Part shown: positions 9,202-17,797 of the stretch, piece by piece
Position numbering within the stretch: the first letter of the stretch is position 1
Layout of the letters: each line of letters starts with the position of its first letter
NCBI GenBank assembly: GCA_963763325.1
Contig: CAVXOL010000024.1
Location: forward strand, 620,001-684,000
DNA: 64,000 nt
Direction of reading: 5' to 3'
Origin: JBBECJ01 sp963763325
Lineage (GTDB): Bacteria; Chloroflexota; Chloroflexia; Thermomicrobiales; CFX8
Notes under the pieces: model-generated
Told to the model about the DNA's origin: nothing
Seen by the model: only the letters and a program-made list of their open reading frames with translations
Databases searched by the model: none
Position numbers and translations under genes: made by a program

Positions 9202-10277
9202 TAATACCGCACACTCACGACTGATCCGATGTCGAGGAACCACCAGAACCAGGCGGCATCTTCGGGGAACATGTTGACGCAGCCGTGGCTGGTGGACGAG
9301 CCGAACTGCCAGGGGTCGGACCAGTAGTTGGCGTGGATCGCGAAGCCGCCTGTTGCGAAGTACTGCGTGTGAGGCACGTCCGGCAAGTAGTAGTACTCCG
9401 GATCGTCCTTCGGGGTGCCGACCGTCGCACTGTCCAATGTCTCAAGCTCGACGCGCGCAAAGATCGCGTGGTCCCCCAAGGGCGTCTCGAACCCGGCCTT
9501 GCCGGTGATGACGGTGACTGCGTTGACCGGCACATCGTCGATGTAGGCGACGGCGATGTTGTGGGTCAGGTTGACGTCAACCCAGTGTCCAGAGTGGTGT
9601 GCCTCCGGCTCGGCAGGTATGTACGGGCCGATCAACTCTGAGGAAACGTAGCCACCGCTGCTGACCTGGTACCAGACATCCGACCCTGAAACGATGTCTC
9701 CGGTAGCGACGCCGTATATTGCGACCGGCCAGCCTGCGTGCAGGGTGTCAACGATCTCAGCGTCGACGGCTGGCTGCGCGCGGACGTTGGCAATTCCGGA
9801 CAGGACCAAGCCGATCGTGCCGCCGTTCGGAGTCTCGATCGCTCCGCTCCACGAGTTGGACGCATCGACGCTCGCGAGTGACGCTTCGCTACCATCGTCG
9901 TCCACATCGTTTGAATCAGCGGTCTCCTCGACAACCAGAGGCTCTTCGACGGACTCCTCAACGACCGGCTCAGTCTCGGCTGTCTCCGAATCATCGATTT
10001 CGATCGCTGGTTCATCGACCGCGACGGTCGGATCGACTGGTGCGGTAGTCATCGTCGCGGTTGGCATCGCAACCGCCTGAGTGGCAGTCGGGATGGCCCT
10101 TGTTGGCTGAATGACCGGCGAGGGTGCAGACGTCGGAGTCGACGTTGCGGTCGCAGCAGGTTCTGGCGATGTCAAGACCGCGATGGCGGCCGTCTCGTTC
10201 CCGCCCGAGGAAGCCTGGTACAGCAGGATGGCTGTGACAGCCAGGAACACTGCCAGACCAAGACCAATGACTCGCAT
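9201..10277 (-). CDS. L,D-transpeptidase (YkuD) with SH3-like domain
   Basis: 358 residues. It has an N-terminal signal-anchor (LGLAVFLAVTAILLYQA), a ~120-residue Thr/Pro/Glu-rich linker, a bacterial SH3-like segment (GIANVRAQPAVDAEIVDTLH ... VWYQV) and a C-terminal YkuD domain. The catalytic motif is visible: His in FAIHAN and nucleophilic Cys in SSTSHGCVNM. The enzyme makes 3-3 cross-links in peptidoglycan or attaches proteins to it, outside the membrane; the linker suits reach into the wall. The GGAGGG site precedes the ATG at 10277. The promoter region carries a tandem AGTGTACGT direct repeat, suggesting regulation. Confidence 0.9.
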   Translation of the reverse strand: MRVIGLGLAVFLAVTAILLYQASSGGNETAAIAVLTSPEPAATATSTPTSAPSPVIQPTRAIPTATQAVAMPTATMTTAPVDPTVAVDEPAIEIDDSETAETEPVVEESVEEPLVVEETADSNDVDDDGSEASLASVDASNSWSGAIETPNGGTIGLVLSGIANVRAQPAVDAEIVDTLHAGWPVAIYGVATGDIVSGSDVWYQVSSGGYVSSELIGPYIPAEPEAHHSGHWVDVNLTHNIAVAYIDDVPVNAVTVITGKAGFETPLGDHAIFARVELETLDSATVGTPKDDPEYYYLPDVPHTQYFATGGFAIHANYWSDPWQFGSSTSHGCVNMFPEDAAWFWWFLDIGSVVSVRY

Positions 10278-10310
10278 GCAACCCGCCCTCCGAAGAACCG
10301 CCCAGACCTG

Positions 10311-10332
10311 AGTGTACGTTCAGTGTACGTAC
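10311..10332. promoter_or_regulatory. Tandem AGTGTACGT repeat, putative operator of the L,D-transpeptidase
   Basis: AGTGTACGT occurs at 10311-10319 and again at 10322-10330, a period of 11 bp (about one helical turn), 34-55 bases upstream of the L,D-transpeptidase start. The second copy extends to the 10-mer GTGTACGTAC, which also lies upstream of hrcA (48362) and of the 54-58 kb operon (58110). Confidence 0.5.
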
Positions 10333-10442
10333 AGAGGGTAGCACGCGGTTTGCGGCGAGAACCAGACGAACATGCGTTCAGAATTGTTGTGACACAGTGG
10401 CGAGGCAATTTGTCGGCTGCTTGCCATTCCGTCACGCTGACG

Positions 10443-11981
10443 CTATGGCCGCTCGGGAGCAGGTGGTTCAGACAGCTCGAACAGGCGAAGGTGAATACCA
10501 TTGACCTCGTGCTCGGCCAGCAGCGTCCCGCGACGCTGGAGCCAGCCGACCAGCCGCGCATCCGGGTCCTCGACGTCCGCCCGGACCGAAGACTCGATCA
10601 GCCAGTAGCGGCGAGCGGCGCCAACCTGCTCACGGATCATCTGGACCATCAATGGTTCATCCAGCCACTTCACCTGGAAGCTCGGGATCGTCGCGACCGG
10701 GAACCGTTCGAGTCGCGGTTCACGCTGGCGATAGTAGTCGTAGGTCGTAATCATGTAGCCAGGATGGAGCAGCAGGACATCGCCCGGCTCACCTCGATCC
10801 GCGACCCACGCATATGCGCTCCGCCAATCTTCCTTCTCAGCGGCAGTCGAGCGATTGACATCTCGCAGCGGACCCCACGCGAACGCGAGCAGCAGAAAGG
10901 CGGCGAGTGCACCCAGCGGCCAGAGTAGTCGGTGACGGCTCAGCAGCCAAACCGCAGCCGCGACCAGCAGCAGGTACGCCGGCAGGGCGACGATGGCGTA
11001 GCGGTCGGAGAACACCGACTGGCGCAGCGACACGAGGTAGAGTCCGACGACGGGAACGGCACTCAGCGCAACGAGCAGCAGCCACCAGCGTTCGCGCCGC
11101 TGCTGCATGGCCAGCATGACCACTCCAACGACCGCGAGCGTGGCATAGAGCAGGGCGCCTCGTGTCTCAACGACTGAGTCGGCGCGATTGACTGCGAACT
11201 TGATGCCGATGATACGAGTCGCGTCCCAGAGACCGACATCCGGCTGCCAGGTCTGGACACCGCCGCCAACGACGCGCATCGCCCAGACAGCGATCGGGAG
11301 ATAGGGCAGCGTCAAAACTGCCGCTGCGACGATCCAGCCTCGCTCCCGTCCCCGCCACGTGCGGCGTGTGAGGATGACATAGAGCGACTGCGCGACGAAG
11401 ACGAGGACGGTCGCAACGTGCGTGTAGAACATCAACGTTGTTACGATCGCGTAGGCGGCCCACCAGCGCCGATGATTGCGCTCCAGCGCCTCGACGAGGC
11501 ATGCACTGGACGCGAGCGCGAGCAGAACGACCAGCGCGTACATCTTCGCTTCCTGCGAGTACCAGACGTGGTATGGCGAGATTGCCAGTAACCCGGCAGC
11601 CAGCAGGCCGGCCGACGACCCGACCAGCCGTCGGCCGAGCAGGTAGATGAGTGGTATCGAGAGCGTTCCGGCTACCGCTGACGGGAATCGGACAGCGATC
11701 TCGGAGACTCCAGCGACCCGGACCCAGAGCGCCAGCAAGACGTTATAGAGCGGTCCATTCTCGCCCTCGGCGACAAACGTCCGCAAGACCGTCGCAAGTG
11801 GCTGCTGTGCGCGGACGACGACATCAATCTCGTCGAACCAGAGGCTCTGGCGATTGAGCGCGGTTACCCGGAGGAACGCACCGACGGCCACAATCGCGAC
11901 GAGGACGGCGTAGTGAGCGAGCATAACTGTTCGCTCAGTAGCCACCTGCCTCTCGGATCGCCGAATCGACAGCGACCTCAT
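10443..11981 (-). CDS. Membrane glycosyltransferase, GT39/ArnT-like (GT-C fold)
   Basis: 512 residues with roughly 10-12 membrane helices in the N-terminal two thirds and a soluble C-terminal region. LNRQSLWFDEI near residue 40 carries the acidic DE expected of the first periplasmic loop of GT-C enzymes, which use a lipid-phosphate-linked sugar. ISPYHVWYSQEAKMYAL matches the second conserved loop of this family. The start at 11981 gives an ATGA overlap with the upstream GT4 stop. It is the last gene of a five-gene glycosyltransferase operon, so it likely transfers a sugar to a glycan or protein on the outer face. The acceptor is unknown. Confidence 0.82.
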   Translation of the reverse strand: MRSLSIRRSERQVATERTVMLAHYAVLVAIVAVGAFLRVTALNRQSLWFDEIDVVVRAQQPLATVLRTFVAEGENGPLYNVLLALWVRVAGVSEIAVRFPSAVAGTLSIPLIYLLGRRLVGSSAGLLAAGLLAISPYHVWYSQEAKMYALVVLLALASSACLVEALERNHRRWWAAYAIVTTLMFYTHVATVLVFVAQSLYVILTRRTWRGRERGWIVAAAVLTLPYLPIAVWAMRVVGGGVQTWQPDVGLWDATRIIGIKFAVNRADSVVETRGALLYATLAVVGVVMLAMQQRRERWWLLLVALSAVPVVGLYLVSLRQSVFSDRYAIVALPAYLLLVAAAVWLLSRHRLLWPLGALAAFLLLAFAWGPLRDVNRSTAAEKEDWRSAYAWVADRGEPGDVLLLHPGYMITTYDYYRQREPRLERFPVATIPSFQVKWLDEPLMVQMIREQVGAARRYWLIESSVRADVEDPDARLVGWLQRRGTLLAEHEVNGIHLRLFELSEPPAPERP

Positions 11982-13063
11982 CGACGGCGCTCGTCCAGCA
12001 GGCGACGATATAGCGCCTCGTGCACGGTCGCGATTGACTGCCAGCGGAAGTCCTGCGGTAGTGGTGCGGGTATTCCCGTCCACGCGAGTGCATCGGAGAT
12101 CGCCTTCACAAGCGCTTCCGCATCATCGGCGTCAGCCAGCAGCAATTGCGGCAGGGCCGTCAGCGGCCCCAGGTCAGACGTTCGTCGAGGCGCCGTCGAG
12201 ACGACTGGACGACCAGATTGCAGTGCCGCCAGCAGCGACCCGCTCCGCAGGCTCGCGCCATCTTGAAAGGGCAGGACAATCGCGCCAGCCCGCGCGAGAG
12301 CATCGCTTGCTTCACGTGGCGGCAAATAGCCGGTCCGTCGCACAGCGATCCCTGACCGGGCAGCACGGCTATCGACTTCGCTGGCCGCGATGATGTCGTT
12401 TGTCGCCCCGGCCTGGCCCTGTCCTCCGACCAGGAGCAGTGTTGGTCGAGGAGCCGGAAGCGTTGCAAGCGCGTCCAGCAATTCGATGATCCCCTTCGAC
12501 CGCGCGGGAAAGCCGAAGAACGCGACGGTGTCGCGGTCCGGCGTGGTGCCCTGGCCAGGCGGGGGCAGGTTCGGTCCGATTGGAATCTGGCGGACGGCGA
12601 TACCTTCGTTGCCGAGGGCGCGCGCGTCGGCGGGGTTCGTGACGATGACGGCGTCGGAGCCGCGTGCCATCCGTACGATTGCTGACTTCCGCAGCCGCCC
12701 CGCTTTTGGGAACAAATACGGCACTCGAAGATCGTGAAAGGTCGTCACAACTGGCATGCTCCGAGCGACGATCGACGGCAGCAGGTTGAGCGCGGGGTGC
12801 ATCCCGAACGCACCTGCCTGATACTGAATGTGGACGACATCAACCCGCTCGCGGCGAGCAATCTGTAGCGCACGGCCGGCACTGGTCCAGCCCCAACGCC
12901 CAACGGTCTGGACATCCTCGCCTTCCGCGCCACGTGAGGTGAGCACGACCGTCCTGGCACCCATCACAGCCAGCGCCATCCGCAGGTTTGCGGTGTAGTC
13001 GCCGACACCACCCGGAAGCGGTGGATACTCGCCGGTGACAAACAGCACCTTGGGCCAGGTCAC
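11978..13063 (-). CDS. GT4-family glycosyltransferase
   Basis: 361 residues with a GT-B fold. The N-terminal domain has the Gly-rich loop EYPPLPGGVGDY and HDLRVPYLFPK. The C-terminal nucleotide-sugar domain begins near DTVAFFGFPARSKGI, with LLLVGGQGQ and the EX7E-like region reduced to GAIVLPFQDGASLRSGSL. It would be cytosolic or membrane-peripheral, extending a polysaccharide or lipid-linked glycan. Four-base overlaps with both neighbours (13060-13063 and 11978-11981) show tight translational coupling. Confidence 0.85.
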   Translation of the reverse strand: MTWPKVLFVTGEYPPLPGGVGDYTANLRMALAVMGARTVVLTSRGAEGEDVQTVGRWGWTSAGRALQIARRERVDVVHIQYQAGAFGMHPALNLLPSIVARSMPVVTTFHDLRVPYLFPKAGRLRKSAIVRMARGSDAVIVTNPADARALGNEGIAVRQIPIGPNLPPPGQGTTPDRDTVAFFGFPARSKGIIELLDALATLPAPRPTLLLVGGQGQAGATNDIIAASEVDSRAARSGIAVRRTGYLPPREASDALARAGAIVLPFQDGASLRSGSLLAALQSGRPVVSTAPRRTSDLGPLTALPQLLLADADDAEALVKAISDALAWTGIPAPLPQDFRWQSIATVHEALYRRLLDERRR

Positions 13064-14010
13064 GAGGACCGATCCCGCTCTCGTAGCCCCGACCGCAACG
13101 CCCCTGCGTAGAGCCGTATACGTCCTCTGCGAAGGTCACGCCGGTGACCGAGCAGCCACTTAGAGCTTTCGCGGATGATCTGCAATCCGTAACCTGCCAG
13201 CAGCCCGAATCGAACAATCGCCGCAGTTTTGCCACCGTACATCCGACGTGCGAGCATGACTCGGCTCGTGTCGAACTCAACCTGCCGGGCCGGGAGGTCC
13301 TGACTTGTGCTGGCGCCCTCGTGATGGACGATCTCGACGTCCGGGAAGTATGCGACCTTCCATCCGTGCCGGCGCAGCCTCCAGCACCATTCGACCTCTT
13401 CGGAATACATCCGAAATGACTCGTCGAATCCACCAGCCTGATCGACCGCTGCACGCCTCACCAACATTGCCGCTCCAACCACCCAGTCAACATCCTGCGG
13501 GATATCCCCGACATTAACCGTATCGCGCATATGAAATCGACTCGCCCAGCGATTCTCCGGCCACCATTCTTCAAGGATCGTACTCTCAAACAACGGTGTA
13601 AATCGCTCTGGGGCTCGACGCCGCGTTGGCTGAACCGTTCCATCGGGATAGCGCAGTCGCGGCCCAACCAGTGCGACATCGTGCCGCTCATCCAGAAACG
13701 CAGCCATCGCCGAGATCGACCCGGCAGGCACGATCGTGTCGGGATTCAGGATCAGCACATACTCGTGTCGTGTCGCCGCGATCCCCACATTCGCACCGGC
13801 CCCGTAGCCTCGGTTCTGCGCATCGATCACCGTCACGCTTGGAAAACACGACCGGACGGCATCGGCGCTGCCATCGCGGCTGGCATTGTCAACGACGACG
13901 ATCGCGTCCACCTCGCCCCGTCGCTGCGCCGTAACAAGCGACTCAACACACGCCAATAGCAGTTCACGCACGTTATAGGAGACGACGATTGCGGCAACAC
14001 GACCATTCAC
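13060..14010 (-). CDS. GT2-family glycosyltransferase (rhamnosyltransferase-like)
   Basis: 316 residues, GT-A fold: AAIVVSYNVRELL, the first Asp in IVVVDNASRDGS, NRGYGAGANVGI, the DXD-like LNPDT, and the acceptor region VVGAAMLVRRAAV ... MYSEEVEWCWR. This motif set is that of the WbbL/rhamnosyltransferase branch. I chose the GTG at 14010 rather than the longer 14133 start because it overlaps the upstream stop as GTGA and has a GAGG site 9 bases away. All other junctions of this operon have the same arrangement. It probably adds a deoxyhexose to a cell-surface polysaccharide. Confidence 0.85.
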   Translation of the reverse strand: MNGRVAAIVVSYNVRELLLACVESLVTAQRRGEVDAIVVVDNASRDGSADAVRSCFPSVTVIDAQNRGYGAGANVGIAATRHEYVLILNPDTIVPAGSISAMAAFLDERHDVALVGPRLRYPDGTVQPTRRRAPERFTPLFESTILEEWWPENRWASRFHMRDTVNVGDIPQDVDWVVGAAMLVRRAAVDQAGGFDESFRMYSEEVEWCWRLRRHGWKVAYFPDVEIVHHEGASTSQDLPARQVEFDTSRVMLARRMYGGKTAAIVRFGLLAGYGLQIIRESSKWLLGHRRDLRRGRIRLYAGALRSGLRERDRSS

Positions 14011-14774
14011 TGTCGAGACCTCATCGACCGTTGCAACCAGACCGCTCGCAACTCCTCTATTGCCAGTACACCCGCGAGGAACAGGCCCGTCGGGCCGTCT
14101 CGATAGCCCTTCAGGCGAACGAACCTCCTCCACATCTCACGCGCCGGTCCCGAGGCATACGCTCGTCGCCGTGGGATGCCTTCGGCTGGCGATTGAGCAA
14201 CGCGCTGGAGGGTATACGTTCGCTGCTTCGCGACGAACTCCCGCCGGCTTGCATAGTTGAGATGGATCATCGGCTCACGCAACCGGCCGCTCCTGCCTTC
14301 GACGTGAAGTACTTCGTGTACCTGGCGGGAGGGATCATAGCGAGCACCCCCACGTCGCAGCAGGCGTGCCTGTTCGTCTGGCCACCAACCGCCACCCCGC
14401 AGTTCACGTCCGAAGAACACGTTACGGCGCGGCAGCCAGAACGCGTCCACCTCAGGTTGGGCGGTCACTATCGCCTCGCGGATCTCGTCGGCGCCCGCCT
14501 CTGTCAGTCGTTCATCGGCATCGAGGAACAGAATCCAGTCCGCATCATGCACCAGGTCAAGCGCCGCATTGCGTTGGTTGGCGTATCCGTCGAATGCTCG
14601 CGTCACGACCTTCGCCCCGAACGCCGCCGCGATCACCTGGGTCCCGTCGCTCGAACCAGAATCAAGTACAAAGACCTGCTCAGTCAGCCCCTGTAGAGAC
14701 GCCAGACAATCGGGCAGATGCGTTGCCTCGTTGAGCGTCAGGACGATCGCAGCGAGGCACGGCTGCGTCGTCAC
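14007..14774 (-). CDS. GT2-family glycosyltransferase (WaaE/KdtX-like)
   Basis: 255 residues. AAIVLTLNEATHLPDCLASL and VLDSGSSDGTQ form the nucleotide-binding half, and ILFLDADERL holds the DXD. The FFGRELRGGGWWPDEQARLL stretch is typical of the WaaE-like branch that acts on lipid-linked or core glycans. The GTG at 14774 overlaps the upstream TGA by four bases and is preceded by GAGG, so it is preferred over the ATG at 14801. It is the second gene of the operon. Confidence 0.85.
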   Translation of the reverse strand: MTTQPCLAAIVLTLNEATHLPDCLASLQGLTEQVFVLDSGSSDGTQVIAAAFGAKVVTRAFDGYANQRNAALDLVHDADWILFLDADERLTEAGADEIREAIVTAQPEVDAFWLPRRNVFFGRELRGGGWWPDEQARLLRRGGARYDPSRQVHEVLHVEGRSGRLREPMIHLNYASRREFVAKQRTYTLQRVAQSPAEGIPRRRAYASGPAREMWRRFVRLKGYRDGPTGLFLAGVLAIEELRAVWLQRSMRSRQ

Positions 14775-15805
14775 CGGAGCCTCGCGATCTGCCAAAAACA
14801 TTTGCGGATACGCGCGTTCGTGGCACGCCGCTCAGGAGTCGCCTGCCGGTCAGCCCGGAGCATGCCAGCAGCCACGATGGCGGCGATGATGGCGCGCTGG
14901 CGGGGCGACGCGAACCGCACGAAGTAGGCTGCGCGACTCAGCCAGAGGGCCTCATGCATGTCGTCGGGGCGCTGACTGGTTGATTGCCCACCATGGTGGA
15001 TGATGCGAGCGGACGGAGCGAGCAGCGTCGTCCATCCTGAACTGGCGAGCCGTCGGGCCAGGTCGATCTCCTCGCTGTACATCCCATACGATTCATCAAG
15101 CAGGCCAACTGCGTCGAGCGCCGAACGCCGAAGCATCATCGCGGCACCGAGCGGATAGTCGATCCGGATCGGTTGAACGCCGTCCCCAACCGGCAACCTG
15201 CCATTGAGAGGAGATTCGATCAAACGTTGATGGATCGGGAACAGGTCGAACAACACATTCGCGACACCTGGAAACCGATACCCAGCCGACTGAATCGAGC
15301 CGTCGCTGTTCAACAGCAATGGGGCCGTCATCGCGATGTGTGGCGCAATCCGCAGCGTCTCAAAGAGCGTTCGTAACGATCCAGGAGACAGCTCTGTATC
15401 GGGATTCAGCAACATCACGGCTTCGCCAGTTCCGCGCCGGATGCCGGCGTTGCAGCCAGCCGCATAGCCCCGATTCTCCTCCAGCTCAAGCAGTTCCACG
15501 CCAGCGAACGCGCGAACGATTTCTCGATACCGACGGTCGGGTGAGGCATTGTCGACAACGATGATGCTGGTTGACAACCTCGATCGCTCGACATCGGCCA
15601 CGACGGAGCGCAGGCAGCCGGCCAGGAGATGTGCGACGTTCCAGTGAACGACGACTATCGACACGTCAATGTCCTGGTTCGGGACGGATGTGTCGGCGCC
15701 AGGGATGCTGGCAGGTACCACGCCACCGTCGTGTCGTCCGGCGGTACGGAGTGGAAAGGACGGCCCCCGGCGCTTCGGTGCGTGAGGACGCTGACGCGAT
15801 GTCAT
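14771..15805 (-). CDS. GT2-family glycosyltransferase, first gene of the operon
   Basis: About 344 residues. Motifs parallel those of the 13060-14010 gene (VSIVVVHWNVAHLL, VDNASPDRR, NRGYAAGCNAGI, LLNPDTE, PLGAAMMLRRSAL, MYSEEIDLARRL), so the two are probably paralogues that add different residues. The first ~45 residues are Arg/Pro-rich and the start is uncertain: ATG 15805 has only a weak site. An open frame continues to 16036, but that would overlap the divergent promoter region. A later start close to DIDVSIVVV is possible. Confidence 0.8.
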   Translation of the reverse strand: MTSRQRPHAPKRRGPSFPLRTAGRHDGGVVPASIPGADTSVPNQDIDVSIVVVHWNVAHLLAGCLRSVVADVERSRLSTSIIVVDNASPDRRYREIVRAFAGVELLELEENRGYAAGCNAGIRRGTGEAVMLLNPDTELSPGSLRTLFETLRIAPHIAMTAPLLLNSDGSIQSAGYRFPGVANVLFDLFPIHQRLIESPLNGRLPVGDGVQPIRIDYPLGAAMMLRRSALDAVGLLDESYGMYSEEIDLARRLASSGWTTLLAPSARIIHHGGQSTSQRPDDMHEALWLSRAAYFVRFASPRQRAIIAAIVAAGMLRADRQATPERRATNARIRKCFWQIARLR

Positions 15806-15874
15806 GCAGAGATGTCCGCCTGTGTGACCTGGTGCGATTGATCGATCCGGAAGCGGCAACATCTGTCGCGAACG

Positions 15875-15903
15875 TTGGAGCAGTGTTCCAGCCGTGCTAG
15901 ACT
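15875..15903 (+). promoter_or_regulatory. Candidate sigma-70-type promoter for the NERD-holB-PSP1 operon
   Basis: TTGGAG (15875-15880), a 17-bp spacer, then TAGACT (15898-15903), about 90 bases upstream of the ATG at 15996 in a divergent intergenic region. Pattern match only. Confidence 0.35.
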
Positions 15904-15995
15904 GCCTGTAGTCAGGACGGGCGCCGTCCGGGCGTTGTTTCATCCTGTCCATGACATCGTCGTCATACTCTGCCGAGGGGAGCAGTTGACCTGCC

Positions 15996-16748
15996 ATGCG
16001 CGTCGTGCGAAACGTTGGATACATCAAGCGACGCAAGCGAGCCGCCCAGTTGATGGTCGGTATAGGACTGCTGGCGCTGCTATCGTCATGGGCAGTCTAT
16101 CTCCTCAATCCAGACATCTTCCTGTTCGCGATGCTTGGTCTTGCGCTCGGGTTCATCCTCTTCAACGGCGGGATGCAGCAGATGACCCGCTGGGCACGCA
16201 GGCCGCGTAGCGATGTTGTGATCGACCATCAACTGAAGTCCCTCAATGATCGTTACACAGTGATCCATTATCCCGATATCCCTGGCCGGCGTCCCGATCA
16301 CGTCCTCATCTCGCCGTCGGGTGTGCTGGTGCTGACGACGCGTGAAGCCCACGGCCAGATGAGCGTCAAGGGTACTCGCTGGCGACAGCGTCGGTCTCCG
16401 CTCTTGTCGCTGTTCTCGATGGGTGGCCCGCAACTCGGCAACCCATCGATCGAGAACGATGAGCAGGTCAAAGCTGTAAGGGAGTTCCTGGCAACGGAGA
16501 ATCTCACCATTGAACCGAATGGGGCGATCGTCTTTGTCGCCGACAATGTCGAAGTTGATATCGAAGACACGCCAGTCACCATTCTCCACGCGACCGAACT
16601 CCACGAACATCTTCTCGAAACTGCGACGGACGTAACGGTAGGGGGTCGCGAACGGGACCAGCTCGTCGAAAAGCTGTCGCGCGGAGAAGAGCTGGAGCGC
16701 AACGTCGACAAGGGAACGCGTCCGAAGAAACGAGTGCGCGCAGCATGA
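15996..16748 (+). CDS. Membrane protein with NERD-like domain
   Basis: 250 residues. Two closely spaced hydrophobic helices (LMVGIGLLALLSSWAVYLL and IFLFAMLGLALGFILF) are followed by a cytosolic domain with PDHVLISPSGVLVLTTREAHG. This resembles the core of NERD (nuclease-related) domains, where D and the residue at the TTREAHG position would be catalytic. The usual Lys of the ETK motif is not evident (TTRE instead), so nuclease activity is doubtful. It overlaps holB by ATGA (16745-16748) and heads a conserved DNA-replication/PSP1 operon. A role in DNA or nucleotide handling at the membrane is inference only. Confidence 0.6.
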   Translation: MRVVRNVGYIKRRKRAAQLMVGIGLLALLSSWAVYLLNPDIFLFAMLGLALGFILFNGGMQQMTRWARRPRSDVVIDHQLKSLNDRYTVIHYPDIPGRRPDHVLISPSGVLVLTTREAHGQMSVKGTRWRQRRSPLLSLFSMGGPQLGNPSIENDEQVKAVREFLATENLTIEPNGAIVFVADNVEVDIEDTPVTILHATELHEHLLETATDVTVGGRERDQLVEKLSRGEELERNVDKGTRPKKRVRAA

Positions 16749-17797
16749 GCGCTGGGCTGTCCAATATCGCTGGCTGGAAGATATCCGGTCATGATGCAGC
16801 AGTCGCGGGACTGGCTTCCGCCGTTGCCAGCGGTCGAGTCTCGCACGCCTACCTGATCACCGGGCCGGAAGGGGTCGGGCGAACATCGCTGGCGTTGGCG
16901 CTCGCTCGCGCACTGAACTGCGAATCGGAACCCGTTCGCCGCCCTTGTGATGAATGCGATGCATGCCGCCGCATACTGCGCCGTGTCCATCCGGACATCG
17001 TCGTGGCCGATATGGAATGGCAGGAAACGGTCGTCTCCCGGTCTCGTGGAGACCAGTCGCGCGCCCGGCAGCGCTTCTCGATCAACGCGATCAAGTGGCT
17101 ACGCGAGGACATCGTGACGCGGCCCATGCTCGGCCGCTGGAAGATGCAGATCATCGACGATGCGGGCCGCTTCTCGAATGACGCTCCGGAAGCATTCCTC
17201 AAGACGCTCGAAGAGCCGCCTTCGTATGCGGTCATCGTCCTGATCGCCGAAAGCGCCGACCAGGTATCGGAGACGATTCGCTCACGCTGTCAGCACATCG
17301 CGCTCGGCGCGGTGCCAATCGGTGCGATCCAGACATTGCTGAAGGAGCGCGGGATAGATGAGCCGACCGCCAGCCGGCTGTCTCGTAGTGCTCTGGGGCG
17401 AATCGCCTGGGCACTACAAATGGCTGACGACCCCCGTGCGCAGGAGAAGCGCCGAGAGCAGGTCGAAGTCGCCTTCGAGCAGGTCACGACTCCGCTTGGC
17501 CGGATCGCGATCACCGGCACCGTCGCACGCGACCACACAAAGAAGCGCGACACGACGTTTGAGCTGCTCGACCTCTGGACTGGAATCTGGCGCGATGCGC
17601 TATTGTTGCGAAGTGGACTCGGGGACCGGGTCGCATTCCCGGAAGTGGCCGACAGGCTGGCGACGTACGCCGATCGTCAGGCACTCCCCGACCTGTACCG
17701 CGCGCTCTGGGCAACCCAGCGGGCGGGCAGCGATCTCGACAGTAACGTCCAGGCCCGGATCGCGCTCCACGCGATGGTGATGCAATGGCCCGACTAA
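16745..17797 (+). CDS. holB: DNA polymerase III delta' subunit
   Basis: 350 residues, a clamp-loader subunit of the AAA+ family. Walker A is GPEGVGRTSLA, the zinc knuckle is CDECDACRRI, LKTLEEPPS is the sensor/Walker B-linked segment of clamp loaders, and ETIRSRCQ contains the SRC motif. The delta' subunit helps open and load the sliding clamp. The start overlaps the NERD gene by four bases, and the end overlaps the PSP1 gene by 13. The holB-yaaT (PSP1) order is conserved in Firmicutes and other Gram-positive-like bacteria, which supports the call. Confidence 0.92.
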   Translation: MSAGLSNIAGWKISGHDAAVAGLASAVASGRVSHAYLITGPEGVGRTSLALALARALNCESEPVRRPCDECDACRRILRRVHPDIVVADMEWQETVVSRSRGDQSRARQRFSINAIKWLREDIVTRPMLGRWKMQIIDDAGRFSNDAPEAFLKTLEEPPSYAVIVLIAESADQVSETIRSRCQHIALGAVPIGAIQTLLKERGIDEPTASRLSRSALGRIAWALQMADDPRAQEKRREQVEVAFEQVTTPLGRIAITGTVARDHTKKRDTTFELLDLWTGIWRDALLLRSGLGDRVAFPEVADRLATYADRQALPDLYRALWATQRAGSDLDSNVQARIALHAMVMQWPD

